NCBI RefSeq assembly: GCF_043945595.1
Contig: NZ_JBIFNP010000001.1
Span: 4,030,001 to 4,094,000, forward strand
Length of the DNA stretch: 64,000 bases
Direction: 5' to 3'
Origin: Paenibacillus_S sp043945595
Lineage (GTDB): Bacteria > Bacillota > Bacilli > Paenibacillales > NBRC-103111
The notes beneath the pieces are model-generated. The model searched no databases and was not told the origin of the DNA. It saw only the letters and a program-made list of their open reading frames with translations. Below are positions 35,725 through 44,945 of the stretch, piece after piece (the first letter of the stretch is position 1; each line of letters opens with the position of its first letter). The position numbers were made by a program, and so were the translations under genes.

Positions 35725-38160
35725 CTAATCCGTTTTCAACACATCGTGAATGAGATCGGTCTTCGTCACGGGAATCACTTGCTTGCCGGTCGATTTGCGC
35801 TGCTCTATCGGCGTTTTTTCCGAAGAGAAGGAAATCCGTTCCCCGCTCTGAAGAACGGCCGTTACCAACACTTCCTCTTTAACGACAAAGCCTTTGACCA
35901 GAGACGTGCCGTTCGGCTTCACGCGCTTGCCGTCCCGGAATTCAAAGGTGAAAATCCCTTTGCCGCCGCGGCCTTGCACCGGATAATCGAGAATAAGCGA
36001 CCGCTTCGCATAGCCCAAATCGGAAATAACGAGCAGTTCTCCTTCCTCCCCTTGTATCCATTCCGCACTAATGATTTCATCTTCATCCTTGAGCTGGATG
36101 CCCCGCACACCTGCAGCGGCGCGTCCCATCGGATTGACTTCATCCTCACGGAAACGTATGGCACTGCCCTGCTTCGTAATGAGCAGCAGGTCCTGATCAT
36201 TGGTGCTGACCTTCACGTCAAAGACGGCATCGTTCTCTCCAACCTTACATGCGACGATTCCGTTAGAGCGGTTCGTCATATACTCTTTCAGCTCGGTCCG
36301 CTTCACTTGCCCTCTGCGGCTGATGAAGACGAGCGACTTGCCGGGGTCCTCAAAATCTTTAATAGGAATCACATTCACGATCCGGTCATCCTTCGGAATC
36401 GGAATGACATTTACAATGGCCGTGCCGTTGTCCTTCCATTTATACTCCGGCACCTGATGGACCGGCAGTAAATAATATTGGCCCTTCTGCGTAAAGATGA
36501 GCAGATTCTCCAATGTATTCACTTCCAGCAAATAGCGGACGAAGTCCCCTTCCTTCAGGCCGGTCTTCTCCACCTCGCCTCCGGAGCGGGTAAAGGACAG
36601 CTTGCTGGTACGCTTGATGTAGCCTTCGTTGGACAGCGTAACGAAGACGTCTTCGGCGGTAACCATAACCTCCAGATTGACCTTCAGCTCTTCGACCTCA
36701 TCCTGGATATCCGAACGGCGTTCGATCCCGTATTTATCGCGGATCTCCGTCAATTCGTTCTTGATGACGCCCATCAGCTTCTTCTCGCTGCCCAGAATCG
36801 CTCTGAGATTAGCGATCGTCTTCTGCACATCCTTCAGTTCCTTCTCAATCGAATGAATTTCGAGGTTGGTAAGACGATACAGCTGCAGCGTCAGAATCGC
36901 ATCGGCCTGGCGCTCGGTGAAACCATACTGCTCAACGAGATTGTTCTGAGCGTCTGCGCGATTTTTGGAAGCCTTGATCGTCGCGATAACCTCATCCAGA
37001 ATGTTCAGCGCTTTGCCTAAGCCCTCCAGCACGTGGGCGCGGTCATCCGCCTTCGCCAGATCGAACTGGGAGCGGAAGGTCACGACCTCCTTCTGGTGCC
37101 CGATATAGGCGTGAATAATTTCGCTGATGCCCATCTGCTTCGGCGTCTTGTTGACGATAGCGACCATATTGAAATTATAAGTAACCTGCAGGTCGGTTTT
37201 CTTGAACAAATAAGCCAGAATCCCTTGAGCGTCCGCATCCTTCTTCAGCTCCACGACGATGCGCAGCCCGTTGCGTCCGCTCTCGTCCCGCACGATAGAA
37301 ATGCCTTCGATTTTCTTCTCGAGGCGAATGTTTTCCATCGCCGTAACAAGACGCGCCTTCACTACCTGGTACGGAATTTCCGTAATGACAATCTGCTGCA
37401 GCCCGCCGCGGACATTCTCGATCTCGGTGCGCGCCCGCAAATAAATGCGTCCTTTCCCTGTGCGGTAAGCTTCCCGGATCCCGTCGGAGCCCATAATAAT
37501 ACCGCCGGTCGGAAAATCCGGCCCTTTAATGATTTTCATCAGCTCGTCCAATTCGATGTTCGGCTGATCCATCGCGGCAATACAGCCGTCGATGACTTCC
37601 TTCAGGTTATGCGGAGGAATCTCCGTCGCAAAGCCGGAGGAAATGCCGCTGACCCCATTGACCAGCAAGTTGGGGTAACGCGACGGAAGCACGACCGGCT
37701 CCTTCGTCGTATTGTCGAAGTTGTCTTTGAATTGTACCGTGCGCTTCTCGATATCGCGCAGCAGCTCCATCGCGATTTCCGATAGGCGGGCCTCCGTATA
37801 ACGCATCGCCGCCGGAGGATCGTCGTCCTGCGAACCCCAGTTGCCGTGTCCGTCGACCAGCATATGCCCCATCTTCCACGGCTGCGCCATCCGCACCATC
37901 CCGTCATAGATGGACGCATCGCCGTGCGGATGATAGTTGCCCATGACGTCGCCGACGGTTTTGGCGGACTTGCGGTAGCCCTTATCCGGCGTATTGCCGG
38001 CATCATACATTGCATACAGAATGCGCCGCTGAACAGGCTTCAGTCCATCCCGCACATCGGGAATCGCGCGGTCCTGAATAATATATTTAGAGTAGCGGCC
38101 GAACCGGTCCCCTACCACTTCTTCCAAAAAAGCGGGTAAAAAGCTTTCTAATATCGTCAC
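35725..38160 (-). CDS. parC: DNA topoisomerase IV subunit A
   Basis: 811 residues. The winged-helix and tower domains carry the catalytic Tyr121 in AMRYTEARL, and the C-terminal part has beta-pinwheel repeats. Identification as ParC rather than GyrA follows from the pairing with parE and the absence of a clear GyrA box (QRRGGKG). It decatenates daughter chromosomes together with ParE. The quinolone region reads HPHGDASIYD, with alanine where a serine is usual. The gene follows parE by seven bases. Confidence 0.93.
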   Translation of the reverse strand: MTILESFLPAFLEEVVGDRFGRYSKYIIQDRAIPDVRDGLKPVQRRILYAMYDAGNTPDKGYRKSAKTVGDVMGNYHPHGDASIYDGMVRMAQPWKMGHMLVDGHGNWGSQDDDPPAAMRYTEARLSEIAMELLRDIEKRTVQFKDNFDNTTKEPVVLPSRYPNLLVNGVSGISSGFATEIPPHNLKEVIDGCIAAMDQPNIELDELMKIIKGPDFPTGGIIMGSDGIREAYRTGKGRIYLRARTEIENVRGGLQQIVITEIPYQVVKARLVTAMENIRLEKKIEGISIVRDESGRNGLRIVVELKKDADAQGILAYLFKKTDLQVTYNFNMVAIVNKTPKQMGISEIIHAYIGHQKEVVTFRSQFDLAKADDRAHVLEGLGKALNILDEVIATIKASKNRADAQNNLVEQYGFTERQADAILTLQLYRLTNLEIHSIEKELKDVQKTIANLRAILGSEKKLMGVIKNELTEIRDKYGIERRSDIQDEVEELKVNLEVMVTAEDVFVTLSNEGYIKRTSKLSFTRSGGEVEKTGLKEGDFVRYLLEVNTLENLLIFTQKGQYYLLPVHQVPEYKWKDNGTAIVNVIPIPKDDRIVNVIPIKDFEDPGKSLVFISRRGQVKRTELKEYMTNRSNGIVACKVGENDAVFDVKVSTNDQDLLLITKQGSAIRFREDEVNPMGRAAAGVRGIQLKDEDEIISAEWIQGEEGELLVISDLGYAKRSLILDYPVQGRGGKGIFTFEFRDGKRVKPNGTSLVKGFVVKEEVLVTAVLQSGERISFSSEKTPIEQRKSTGKQVIPVTKTDLIHDVLKTD

Positions 38161-38167
38161 GTTTCAT

Positions 38168-40144
38168 CTACTCCTCGAACTCGGTAAAGTCGACATTCTC
38201 GATAATCCAACGCTTACGCGGGTCTACCTTATCTCCCATCAGCGTAGATACGCGCCGTTCGGCTTTGGCCGCGTCCTCAATCTGCACCTGAAGCAGGGTG
38301 CGGGTGGCCGGATCCATGGTAGTCTCCCACAGCTGGTCCGGATTCATCTCGCCGAGCCCCTTATAACGCTGAAGCTCGAGATTTTTGCTGCCCAGCTGCT
38401 TCGTTACCGTCTCCAGCTGCTCGTCAGTCCAAGCATACTGCACCGTGCTGTTCTTGCCTGCCTTCTTCGTAATCTTGAACAGCGGCGGCTGTGCGATATA
38501 CACCTTGCCGGCGTCGATTAACGGCTTCATGTAGCGGTAAAAGAAGGTCAACAGCAAGACCTGGATATGCGCTCCGTCCGTATCGGCATCGGTCATGATA
38601 ATGATCTTGGCGTAATTGCTCTCGGAAACGTCGAACTCCGGGCCGACGCCGGCGCCGATGGTCGAAATGATCGCCTTATACTCATCATTTTTCATGATAT
38701 CCAGCAGCTTCGCCTTCTCCGGATTCATCGGCTTGCCCTTCAGCGGCAGAATCGCCTGATGCTTCGAATCGCGTCCCTGCTTGGCCGAGCCGCCGGCCGA
38801 ATCTCCTTCCACGATGAACAGCTCGTTCTTCGTGTAGTCCTTCGACTGCGCCGGCGTCAGCTTGCCGCCCAGGTTCGAGCTCTCGCTCTTGCCCTTCTTG
38901 CCGCTGCGCACTTCCTCCCGTGCCTTACGCGCCGCTTCGCGGGCTTTGGCCGATTGGACCGCCTTTTTCATAATCATCTGCGCGATCTGCGGATTCTCCT
39001 CAAGAAATACGGACATTTTGTCCGAGACGACCGAATCGACTACGCTGCGCGCCGATGCGCTGCCCAGCTGGTCCTTGGTCTGCCCGACGAACTCGACCTC
39101 GCCCATCTTGATGTTGATGACGGCCATCATGCCTTCGCGAAGATCCTGGCCGTCTAAATTTTTGTCCTTTTCTTTCAATATCCCGGTTTTACGGGCATAA
39201 TCGTTCATCACTCGCGTATAAGCGGTTTTAAAGCCGGTTTCGTGCGTCCCTCCGCCGCGGGTCGGGATCGAGTTAACGAAGGAAACCAGTGTTTCCGTAT
39301 ACCCGTCGTTGTATTGAAGCGCTACTTCGACCTCGATGTCGTCCTTCTCCGCCACAAAGTGAATCACTTCGTGAAGAACCGTTTTCTCTTCGTTCAGAAA
39401 CTGCACGAATTGGCTGGCTCCGCCCTCGTATTGGAATGACTCCTGCTTGTCCGCGCGCTCATCCTTAATTGTGACCTGCAGCCCGGAGTTCAAAAAGGCG
39501 ATTTCTTGTAAGCGCTCCAGCAGCGTATCGTAATTGACCGAGGTCCCGCCTTGAAACACCCGCTTGTCCGGCTTGAATGTCACCTTCGTCCCCGTCTGAC
39601 GGGTATTCCCGATGACTTCAAGTCCCGTAACCGGCTCGCCGACATGCTCTGCGCCTTTCTCGTCAACCCAGTATTCAAAGCGTTGACGGTGCGTTTTGCC
39701 GTCCCGGTATATGGTCACTTCGAGCCATTCGGACAGCGCATTCGTTACGGAGGCGCCGACGCCGTGCAGACCGCCCGACTTCTTGTACCCTCCGCCGCCG
39801 AATTTTCCGCCTGCATGCAGGATCGTAAAAACGACCTGCGGCGTAGGAATGCCTGTTTTGTGCATTCCCGTAGGAATCCCGCGCCCGTTGTCCTGAACGG
39901 TAATGGATTGATCTTTATGAATGGTGACGTCGATTCTCGAGCAAAACTTGGCCAAATGCTCGTCGACGGCATTATCTACAATTTCCCAAACCAAATGATG
40001 AAGCCCTGAAGTGCTGGTACTGCCTATGTACATCCCCGGTCTTTTCCGAACCGCCACAAGCCCTTCCAGCACCTGGATATCGTCAGCGTCGTATTCCGTC
40101 CGCGTGGTTGTTGTGTCAGTAATTAAATCAACATGATCCGCCAT
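38168..40144 (-). CDS. parE: DNA topoisomerase IV subunit B
   Basis: 658 residues: GHKL ATPase domain (VDNAVDEHLA, DNGRGIPTG, GGGYKKSGGLHGVGAS in part), transducer domain and TOPRIM domain (VEGDSAGGSAK, ITDADTDGAHIQ-type motif IMTDADTDGA). The short TOPRIM region without the GyrB insertion, and the parC gene downstream, fit ParE of Bacillota. GGGGAGG precedes the ATG. Confidence 0.94.
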   Translation of the reverse strand: MADHVDLITDTTTTRTEYDADDIQVLEGLVAVRKRPGMYIGSTSTSGLHHLVWEIVDNAVDEHLAKFCSRIDVTIHKDQSITVQDNGRGIPTGMHKTGIPTPQVVFTILHAGGKFGGGGYKKSGGLHGVGASVTNALSEWLEVTIYRDGKTHRQRFEYWVDEKGAEHVGEPVTGLEVIGNTRQTGTKVTFKPDKRVFQGGTSVNYDTLLERLQEIAFLNSGLQVTIKDERADKQESFQYEGGASQFVQFLNEEKTVLHEVIHFVAEKDDIEVEVALQYNDGYTETLVSFVNSIPTRGGGTHETGFKTAYTRVMNDYARKTGILKEKDKNLDGQDLREGMMAVINIKMGEVEFVGQTKDQLGSASARSVVDSVVSDKMSVFLEENPQIAQMIMKKAVQSAKAREAARKAREEVRSGKKGKSESSNLGGKLTPAQSKDYTKNELFIVEGDSAGGSAKQGRDSKHQAILPLKGKPMNPEKAKLLDIMKNDEYKAIISTIGAGVGPEFDVSESNYAKIIIMTDADTDGAHIQVLLLTFFYRYMKPLIDAGKVYIAQPPLFKITKKAGKNSTVQYAWTDEQLETVTKQLGSKNLELQRYKGLGEMNPDQLWETTMDPATRTLLQVQIEDAAKAERRVSTLMGDKVDPRKRWIIENVDFTEFEE

Positions 40145-40193
40145 CGCAGCCTCCCCTTAATCATGAAGCTCTTAAGCTCTAGTACTATTGTGC

Positions 40194-40221
40194 ATTATAA
40201 CATCTCGCGCCGTTAGTTCAA
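40194..40221 (-). promoter_or_regulatory. Probable parE-parC promoter
   Basis: Reverse-strand TTGAAC (40216-40221), a 16-base spacer and TATAAT (40194-40199), 50 bases before parE. The -35 box lies over the last codons of the ABC permease gene. Confidence 0.6.
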
Positions 40222-41205
40222 TATATCTTTTTTCGTGAAGACGCTAAAGGAAACGATCACGGAGATAAGCCCCCATATCGTTAAAACGGTCAAAGAGAAC
40301 GGTAAATCCATGCCTTTAATGGGCGGAAGACTGCCGGTTAAATAATCGGTTAAGCGCAAATTGACCATAAATAAATATTTTGCCGTTTCCCAGGATGAGA
40401 CCATATTGGTCAGAATCGTACCTGAAATCAGCACCGCCAGCATGAGTCCCATGCCCGCCGCTGTGCTCCGGATCAGTACGGAAACCATCAGCGACATCAC
40501 CGCCACGATCACTGCGGAATACCACACCAGGCCGAACTCCATAATCAGATACAGCCATTGATCCACCGCTCGGACGAAGGTGGTGTCCACTTCCGTGCCG
40601 ACGATCTGAAAGCCGAAAAATACCGGCATATCCCAGCCTCCGTAGCCGAATACGAGCCCGGATATGAGATAACACAGCAGCGCCGTACAAATGACGATAA
40701 GCGAGGTGCATAAAATTAAACTGATCAGCTTGCTCATCAGCACCTTCCAGCGGGGAACCGGCCGGGTTAGCAGCAGTTTGATCGTGCCTGTGGAGTGCTC
40801 CGACGAGACCAGATCGGATGCAATGACCATCACCATCAAGGGAATAAACAGCCCGACTGCATTTTTCAGGAACTCTCTTGTAAAGGTTACCCCGTTCGGC
40901 GCCGCCGGATTCACATCTTTATCCAAATAGTACTGGGCAAGCATGACTTCGACACGGCGGAACTGCTTCCACTCCTCCGGTACTCGCGCACTGCCGATGC
41001 TTCGCGTATAATCGACAATTTTCTGCCGCTGCTCGGCCCGCCAATCCGAAGTGCCGAACTGCTTCAGATTGTTTTGCGAAACCTTAAGCTGGGCATAGGT
41101 AAACATCGGAATAAGTGCGGCCAGAATCAGCAGGACAACGAGCAAGCGCTTCTTTTTGATAATTTTGATGACTTCATTTTGCACCAACGGATACAAATTA
41201 ACCAA
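40213..41205 (-). CDS. ABC-2 type transporter permease
   Basis: 330 residues with six membrane segments and a large loop between the first two, the usual ABC-2 arrangement. Motifs SSEHSTGTIKLLLTRPVPRWKVLMSKL match the family, quoted here as HSTGTIKLLLTRPV. The start overlaps the ATPase gene by eight bases. Substrate unknown; such pairs export antibiotics, lipids or peptides. Confidence 0.85.
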   Translation of the reverse strand: MVNLYPLVQNEVIKIIKKKRLLVVLLILAALIPMFTYAQLKVSQNNLKQFGTSDWRAEQRQKIVDYTRSIGSARVPEEWKQFRRVEVMLAQYYLDKDVNPAAPNGVTFTREFLKNAVGLFIPLMVMVIASDLVSSEHSTGTIKLLLTRPVPRWKVLMSKLISLILCTSLIVICTALLCYLISGLVFGYGGWDMPVFFGFQIVGTEVDTTFVRAVDQWLYLIMEFGLVWYSAVIVAVMSLMVSVLIRSTAAGMGLMLAVLISGTILTNMVSSWETAKYLFMVNLRLTDYLTGSLPPIKGMDLPFSLTVLTIWGLISVIVSFSVFTKKDILN

Positions 41206-42175
41206 TGCGCTTCCCCTCCGTCAAGCTCAAAAATAAATCCTCCAGCGTTGGACTTTTCGTCTCCACCCCGTACAGCTCCACCCCGGCCTGCACCAGCTTG
41301 CGGGTCAGCACGGGGATCAGCTCGGGATTCAATTGGGTAACGATCTCATGAATAACCGCTGCCATCTGCCTCTCCTCCGCCGTCTCGGCAGGTTCCAGCA
41401 CGTCGATAACCTGTACTTCTGTATGTTTCTTCAGCTGCTCTAGCGCCTGATCTACAGGGCTGACGTGCCATACGACCTTGCTCGCCGATTCGTCGATCAG
41501 CTCGTCCACCGTGCCGACCTTGATGACCTCTCCGCTTGTAATAATGGCTACCCTGTCGCACATTTGCTGAATTTCGCTCAGCAGGTGGCTCGAAACGAAC
41601 AGGCTGAGTCCCGTTTGGGCCAGCCGCTGTATAAATTCGCGCATTTCCTTGATGCCCTGAGGGTCAAGTCCGTTTGTAGGCTCGTCCAGAATAAGCAGCC
41701 TCGGGCTGTTCAACAGAGCCTGGGCGATACCGAGACGCTGCCGCATGCCGAGCGAATACGTCTTGACTTTGTCGTGAATGCGCTCATCCATGCCGACAAT
41801 CCGGACCACTTCCTCAATGCGTTCCTTCGACACGCCGGGCAGCATTCGCGCGAAATGCTCGAGATTTTCCCAGCCGCTCAAATACGAGTACAGCTCCGGG
41901 TTTTCTACGATACAGCCGACATATTGAAGCGCCTGATTGTGATCCTTGTGCACATCGTAGCCGCAGATCGTAATCGAGCCTTCCGTAGGGGCGATCAGGT
42001 CAACCAGCATGCGGATCGTCGTCGTTTTACCCGAGCCGTTCGGACCCAGAAAGCCGAAAATTTCTCCTGCGTATACCTCAAAGGAAATGCCCTTGATAAT
42101 CGGTTTGTTTTTGATTGTTTTCTTCACATTGTTAACCGACAGAACGACCTCTGCCTGCCTGTTCAGGACTGCCAC
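41198..42175 (-). CDS. ABC transporter ATPase (ABC-2 type)
   Basis: 325 residues with Walker A GPNGSGKTTTIRML, signature YSLGMRQRLGIA, Walker B LLILDEPTNGLDP and a C-terminal extension of about 100 residues, like drug- and bacitracin-type exporters. Partner of the overlapping permease gene. Substrate unknown. Confidence 0.88.
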   Translation of the reverse strand: MAVLNRQAEVVLSVNNVKKTIKNKPIIKGISFEVYAGEIFGFLGPNGSGKTTTIRMLVDLIAPTEGSITICGYDVHKDHNQALQYVGCIVENPELYSYLSGWENLEHFARMLPGVSKERIEEVVRIVGMDERIHDKVKTYSLGMRQRLGIAQALLNSPRLLILDEPTNGLDPQGIKEMREFIQRLAQTGLSLFVSSHLLSEIQQMCDRVAIITSGEVIKVGTVDELIDESASKVVWHVSPVDQALEQLKKHTEVQVIDVLEPAETAEERQMAAVIHEIVTQLNPELIPVLTRKLVQAGVELYGVETKSPTLEDLFLSLTEGKRIG

Positions 42176-42222
42176 CGTTCACTCCTCCTAGTACCGAATG
42201 CGGTTTTCGTTAGGTTCGTTGC

Positions 42223-43053
42223 TTACTTTACGATTTGAGCGATCCGCTCCGCGATTCTTTCATAGCCGTCCTGATTCGGATGAAAATGATCCGTGTACAA
42301 ATATTTGTTCAAGTTCAGCTCGAACAAATCGTAGGTAGGCACGACGACAATATTCGAGTACCGGTTAGCGATCTCGAACGCTGCGCTGTTCCATTGTTCG
42401 ACAACAAGCGACCCTTCCTTTTTCGTATCCAAGTCCAGAAAAGGGTGGTACAAGCCGACATAGCAAATGACGGCGTTCGGATTCTGCTTGGCGACCCGGT
42501 CCAGAATCTGCTCCAATCGCTTCAATGCGGCCGGCAGCCGGTCCTTTGCGGCCTGGGTACTAAATTCTTCGCCCGCATCCCCGTTAAAAATCCCCTGCCC
42601 GCCTTCGAAAATATCGTTTCCTCCGATGGTGAGCAGAATAAGATCCGCCTGGGAAATCGCGGTGCCGATATCCTTCTTGGCATCCAGGTCCGCCAGCACG
42701 TCCGTCGTCTTGAAGCCGGGAATCGCAAAATTGTTAAAAATAAAGACCGGTTTCCCCAGCTGTTTTTCCAGCTTCTCCTTCACCTGACCGACATAGCCGC
42801 GTCCGGATAAATCCCCTGTACCCGCCGTAAGCGAATCCCCGAGGGCAACAATCTGAATCTTCTCTCTCGATGCAAGCGATACAGTTGTTTGCTTGGGCGG
42901 CGGGGTTTCTGAAGGTGCAGCCGGCGCCGGAGCGGTAGCCGCCTTCGGAAATATGATTTGGTTGACGCCATAGACGAACCCGGCCCCGCACAGCAGCGTT
43001 GACAGCAGCGCCGCAGATCCGACAGTTCGCCATAAGAAACGGGTTGACAGCAA
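42223..43053 (-). CDS. SGNH/GDSL-family hydrolase, secreted or membrane-anchored
   Basis: 276 residues if a TTG at 43053 is used, seven bases after AAGGAGG; longer ATG starts at 43152 and 43098 lack a site. A signal anchor is followed by a Pro/Ala linker and the SGNH domain: GDSLTAGTGD (Ser), LLTIGGNDIF (Gly, Asn) and DHFHPNQDGY (Asp, His). Such enzymes act as lipases or as esterases on cell-wall sugars; B. subtilis YpmR is similar. Substrate unknown. Confidence 0.85.
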   Translation of the reverse strand: MLSTRFLWRTVGSAALLSTLLCGAGFVYGVNQIIFPKAATAPAPAAPSETPPPKQTTVSLASREKIQIVALGDSLTAGTGDLSGRGYVGQVKEKLEKQLGKPVFIFNNFAIPGFKTTDVLADLDAKKDIGTAISQADLILLTIGGNDIFEGGQGIFNGDAGEEFSTQAAKDRLPAALKRLEQILDRVAKQNPNAVICYVGLYHPFLDLDTKKEGSLVVEQWNSAAFEIANRYSNIVVVPTYDLFELNLNKYLYTDHFHPNQDGYERIAERIAQIVK

Positions 43054-43190
43054 AAAAACGCCTCCTTCTGTCCAGCTTTCGACAGCCTCCACATCCATTT
43101 TAGAGTATCGTTTTATGCCGTGATTTGCAAATTTGTCCTGTACGCGCTTCAAAACGAACGCGACTCCATGTCTTTTAAAGACATAGAAAA

Positions 43191-43208
43191 ACCTAGCCTG
43201 TGGCTAGG
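43191..43208 (-). terminator. Second hairpin after the M23 gene
   Basis: Stem CCTAGCC / GGCTAGG with a three-base loop, followed by TTTTTC on the reverse strand. A third hairpin, CTGGGG / CCCCAG near 43244-43260, lies between this and the terminator at 43282. No gene is seen between 43054 and 43340. Confidence 0.65.
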
Positions 43209-43281
43209 TAGAGCTTGTTGAGAAAGCTTTGCGTGATACTCCCTGGGGGTACTTCCCCAGCCGCTTTTTGAAATTAGCTTC

Positions 43282-43312
43282 AAAAAAGCCGGTCATCGTA
43301 ACCGATGCCGGC
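43282..43312 (-). terminator. Terminator of the M23 peptidase gene
   Basis: Reverse-strand stem GCCGGCATCG / CGATGACCGGC with one bulged base and six T, 28 bases after the stop. Confidence 0.8.
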
Positions 43313-43340
43313 ATCATTTTCTATGTCAACCTCTTCTTGC

Positions 43341-44708
43341 TTATTCGGCAGCTTTCTGCAAAAACCGCAGCGGATTTTCCTGCTTCTCTCCAACCCGGAC
43401 CTCAAAATGAAGATGAACCCCCGTGGCATTGCCCGTACGCCCCATGATCCCGATTTTCTCGCCCTTCTCTACATTTTCATTCTCCGATACGGTCAACTGG
43501 CTCATATGTCCATATAACGTGCTGTATCCATTCTGATGATCGATGATAATACAATTGCCGTAGCCTGTTTTCCAGCCGGCAAAAACGACTTTGCCCCGGT
43601 CCGCCGCCATAATCGCCGACTGTTCTGAAACCATATCCATCCCTGGATGGAACGCGCCCCACCGCCTGCCGAAGTCGCTCGTTAATTTGGGATGATATAC
43701 GGGCCAGGCGAACGATCCGGTGCCTACGCCCGGAATGACCTTCGTCCCTCTTTTGACCTGTGAAGGAACGGCCTTGCGGACGATCGTTTCCTCTCCCGCA
43801 GATTCTTCCGTCCACTTCCCGTTCAGCCGCGTCGTTGTATAGGTAATTTGCTTAAGGCCGTTCTCGCCCAGCGTCATCACCTGCTTCACGCCCTCCTTGA
43901 GCGAGGGTTCGTCCACATAGCTGGTTTCGTATGGAATTTCCAGCGACTCCGTTTGCCGCTCTACGGTTTTTACCGTCAGCAGCGGCTCCACCGATGAAAG
44001 TGTAAGCTGCTGTCCAACCCGGAGAAAAGACCCCTTCAAGGTCGGATTCAGCTCATATATCGTCTGCTGAGTGAGATGAAATTTATGAGCGATACAGGAA
44101 ATGCAGTCTCCCGGCTGTACCTGGTAAAGAACCGGCTGAGCAGCCCCCGCTTCTATCCTGTTCAGCAGCTCCGAACTATCGGATATCTCTTCCGGACGCA
44201 GCTGTACAGGCACCAAATCGATCCGCTGAACAATATCGGCCGAGACCAGCTCCCCCTCCGGGATATATTTTTGCTTGTACCGGTCCAGCAGCTCCCGGGC
44301 CGTCCGCTCATCCTTGAGCTGGCCCAAGGGCTTACCGTCAATGCGAAGCTGGGTGCCGCTGAATATAATGCGGGCTCTTTTCTCCAGCTCGGCTTTGATC
44401 GCCTCATTGTCATAGGTTGCTTTATAAGCACGCTCAGTGATATAATTCAAATGCTCAATAAGAACGTTTGTTTGTATATTTGGATACTGCTGCTTAACCC
44501 GTATTTTCTTGGCCTGAAGCCATTCGTCTACGATCAACGGACTGCTGATAACCCCAACCCTTTCCGTGCCTATGATAACCTGATAACGCGTTACCATATG
44601 CTGAGCCATATAAAAATACCCGATTGTGCAGAGCAGAGCGGCGACGGTTAGGAAGCTGCCGCCTACGACCAGCCACTTGTCCTTTTTCCAGCTAATTAAA
44701 TGTTCCAC
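43341..44708 (-). CDS. Membrane-anchored M23 endopeptidase with LysM and G5 domains
   Basis: 455 residues from a GTG at 44708, five bases after GGGAGG. One N-terminal membrane segment, a helical region, a LysM domain (YQVQPGDCISCIAHKF), a G5 domain (around ERQTESLEIPYETSY) and a C-terminal M23 domain. Zinc ligands are visible in HPGMDMV and HLHFEV, with the downstream GYGNCIIIDH and LYGHMS. It should cut peptide cross-bridges of the wall. The ~200-base leader has an inverted repeat. Confidence 0.9.
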   Translation of the reverse strand: MEHLISWKKDKWLVVGGSFLTVAALLCTIGYFYMAQHMVTRYQVIIGTERVGVISSPLIVDEWLQAKKIRVKQQYPNIQTNVLIEHLNYITERAYKATYDNEAIKAELEKRARIIFSGTQLRIDGKPLGQLKDERTARELLDRYKQKYIPEGELVSADIVQRIDLVPVQLRPEEISDSSELLNRIEAGAAQPVLYQVQPGDCISCIAHKFHLTQQTIYELNPTLKGSFLRVGQQLTLSSVEPLLTVKTVERQTESLEIPYETSYVDEPSLKEGVKQVMTLGENGLKQITYTTTRLNGKWTEESAGEETIVRKAVPSQVKRGTKVIPGVGTGSFAWPVYHPKLTSDFGRRWGAFHPGMDMVSEQSAIMAADRGKVVFAGWKTGYGNCIIIDHQNGYSTLYGHMSQLTVSENENVEKGEKIGIMGRTGNATGVHLHFEVRVGEKQENPLRFLQKAAE

Positions 44709-44781
44709 GTAAACCTCCCGATACCGGTATGTCGGTGGATTATTTATGATAAGCCGTTCCTCCCTTGTATGGAAAGCGGAG

Positions 44782-44853
44782 GTTCGGACGGAAAAGTTCC
44801 GGCTGCATGCGCATGCGGCGTGTTCACACTTTGTTAGTCTATTCAGTCCGAAC
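44782..44853 (-). promoter_or_regulatory. Structured leader of the M23 gene
   Basis: Arms GTTCGGAC and GTCCGAAC, perfect over eight bases, enclose a 56-base region that itself contains the 12-base palindrome GCATGCGCATGC (44805-44816). It lies 75-145 bases upstream of the GTG start. No known riboswitch class was recognised. Confidence 0.35.
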
Positions 44854-44886
44854 TTGGATTAGCACCCGAATTTTTTAGTAATCATG

Positions 44887-44927
44887 AAAAAGACGCCCCT
44901 TAAGCTTTAGCTTAAAGAGCGCCTTCT
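44887..44927 (-). terminator. Terminator of the heterodimeric ABC exporter operon
   Basis: Reverse-strand stem of about 14 pairs, several of them G-U, with a TTTA-complement loop, followed by TTTTTC, 20 bases after the stop. Confidence 0.75.
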
Positions 44928-44945
44928 AGAGGAGCTGGAGCCTAT

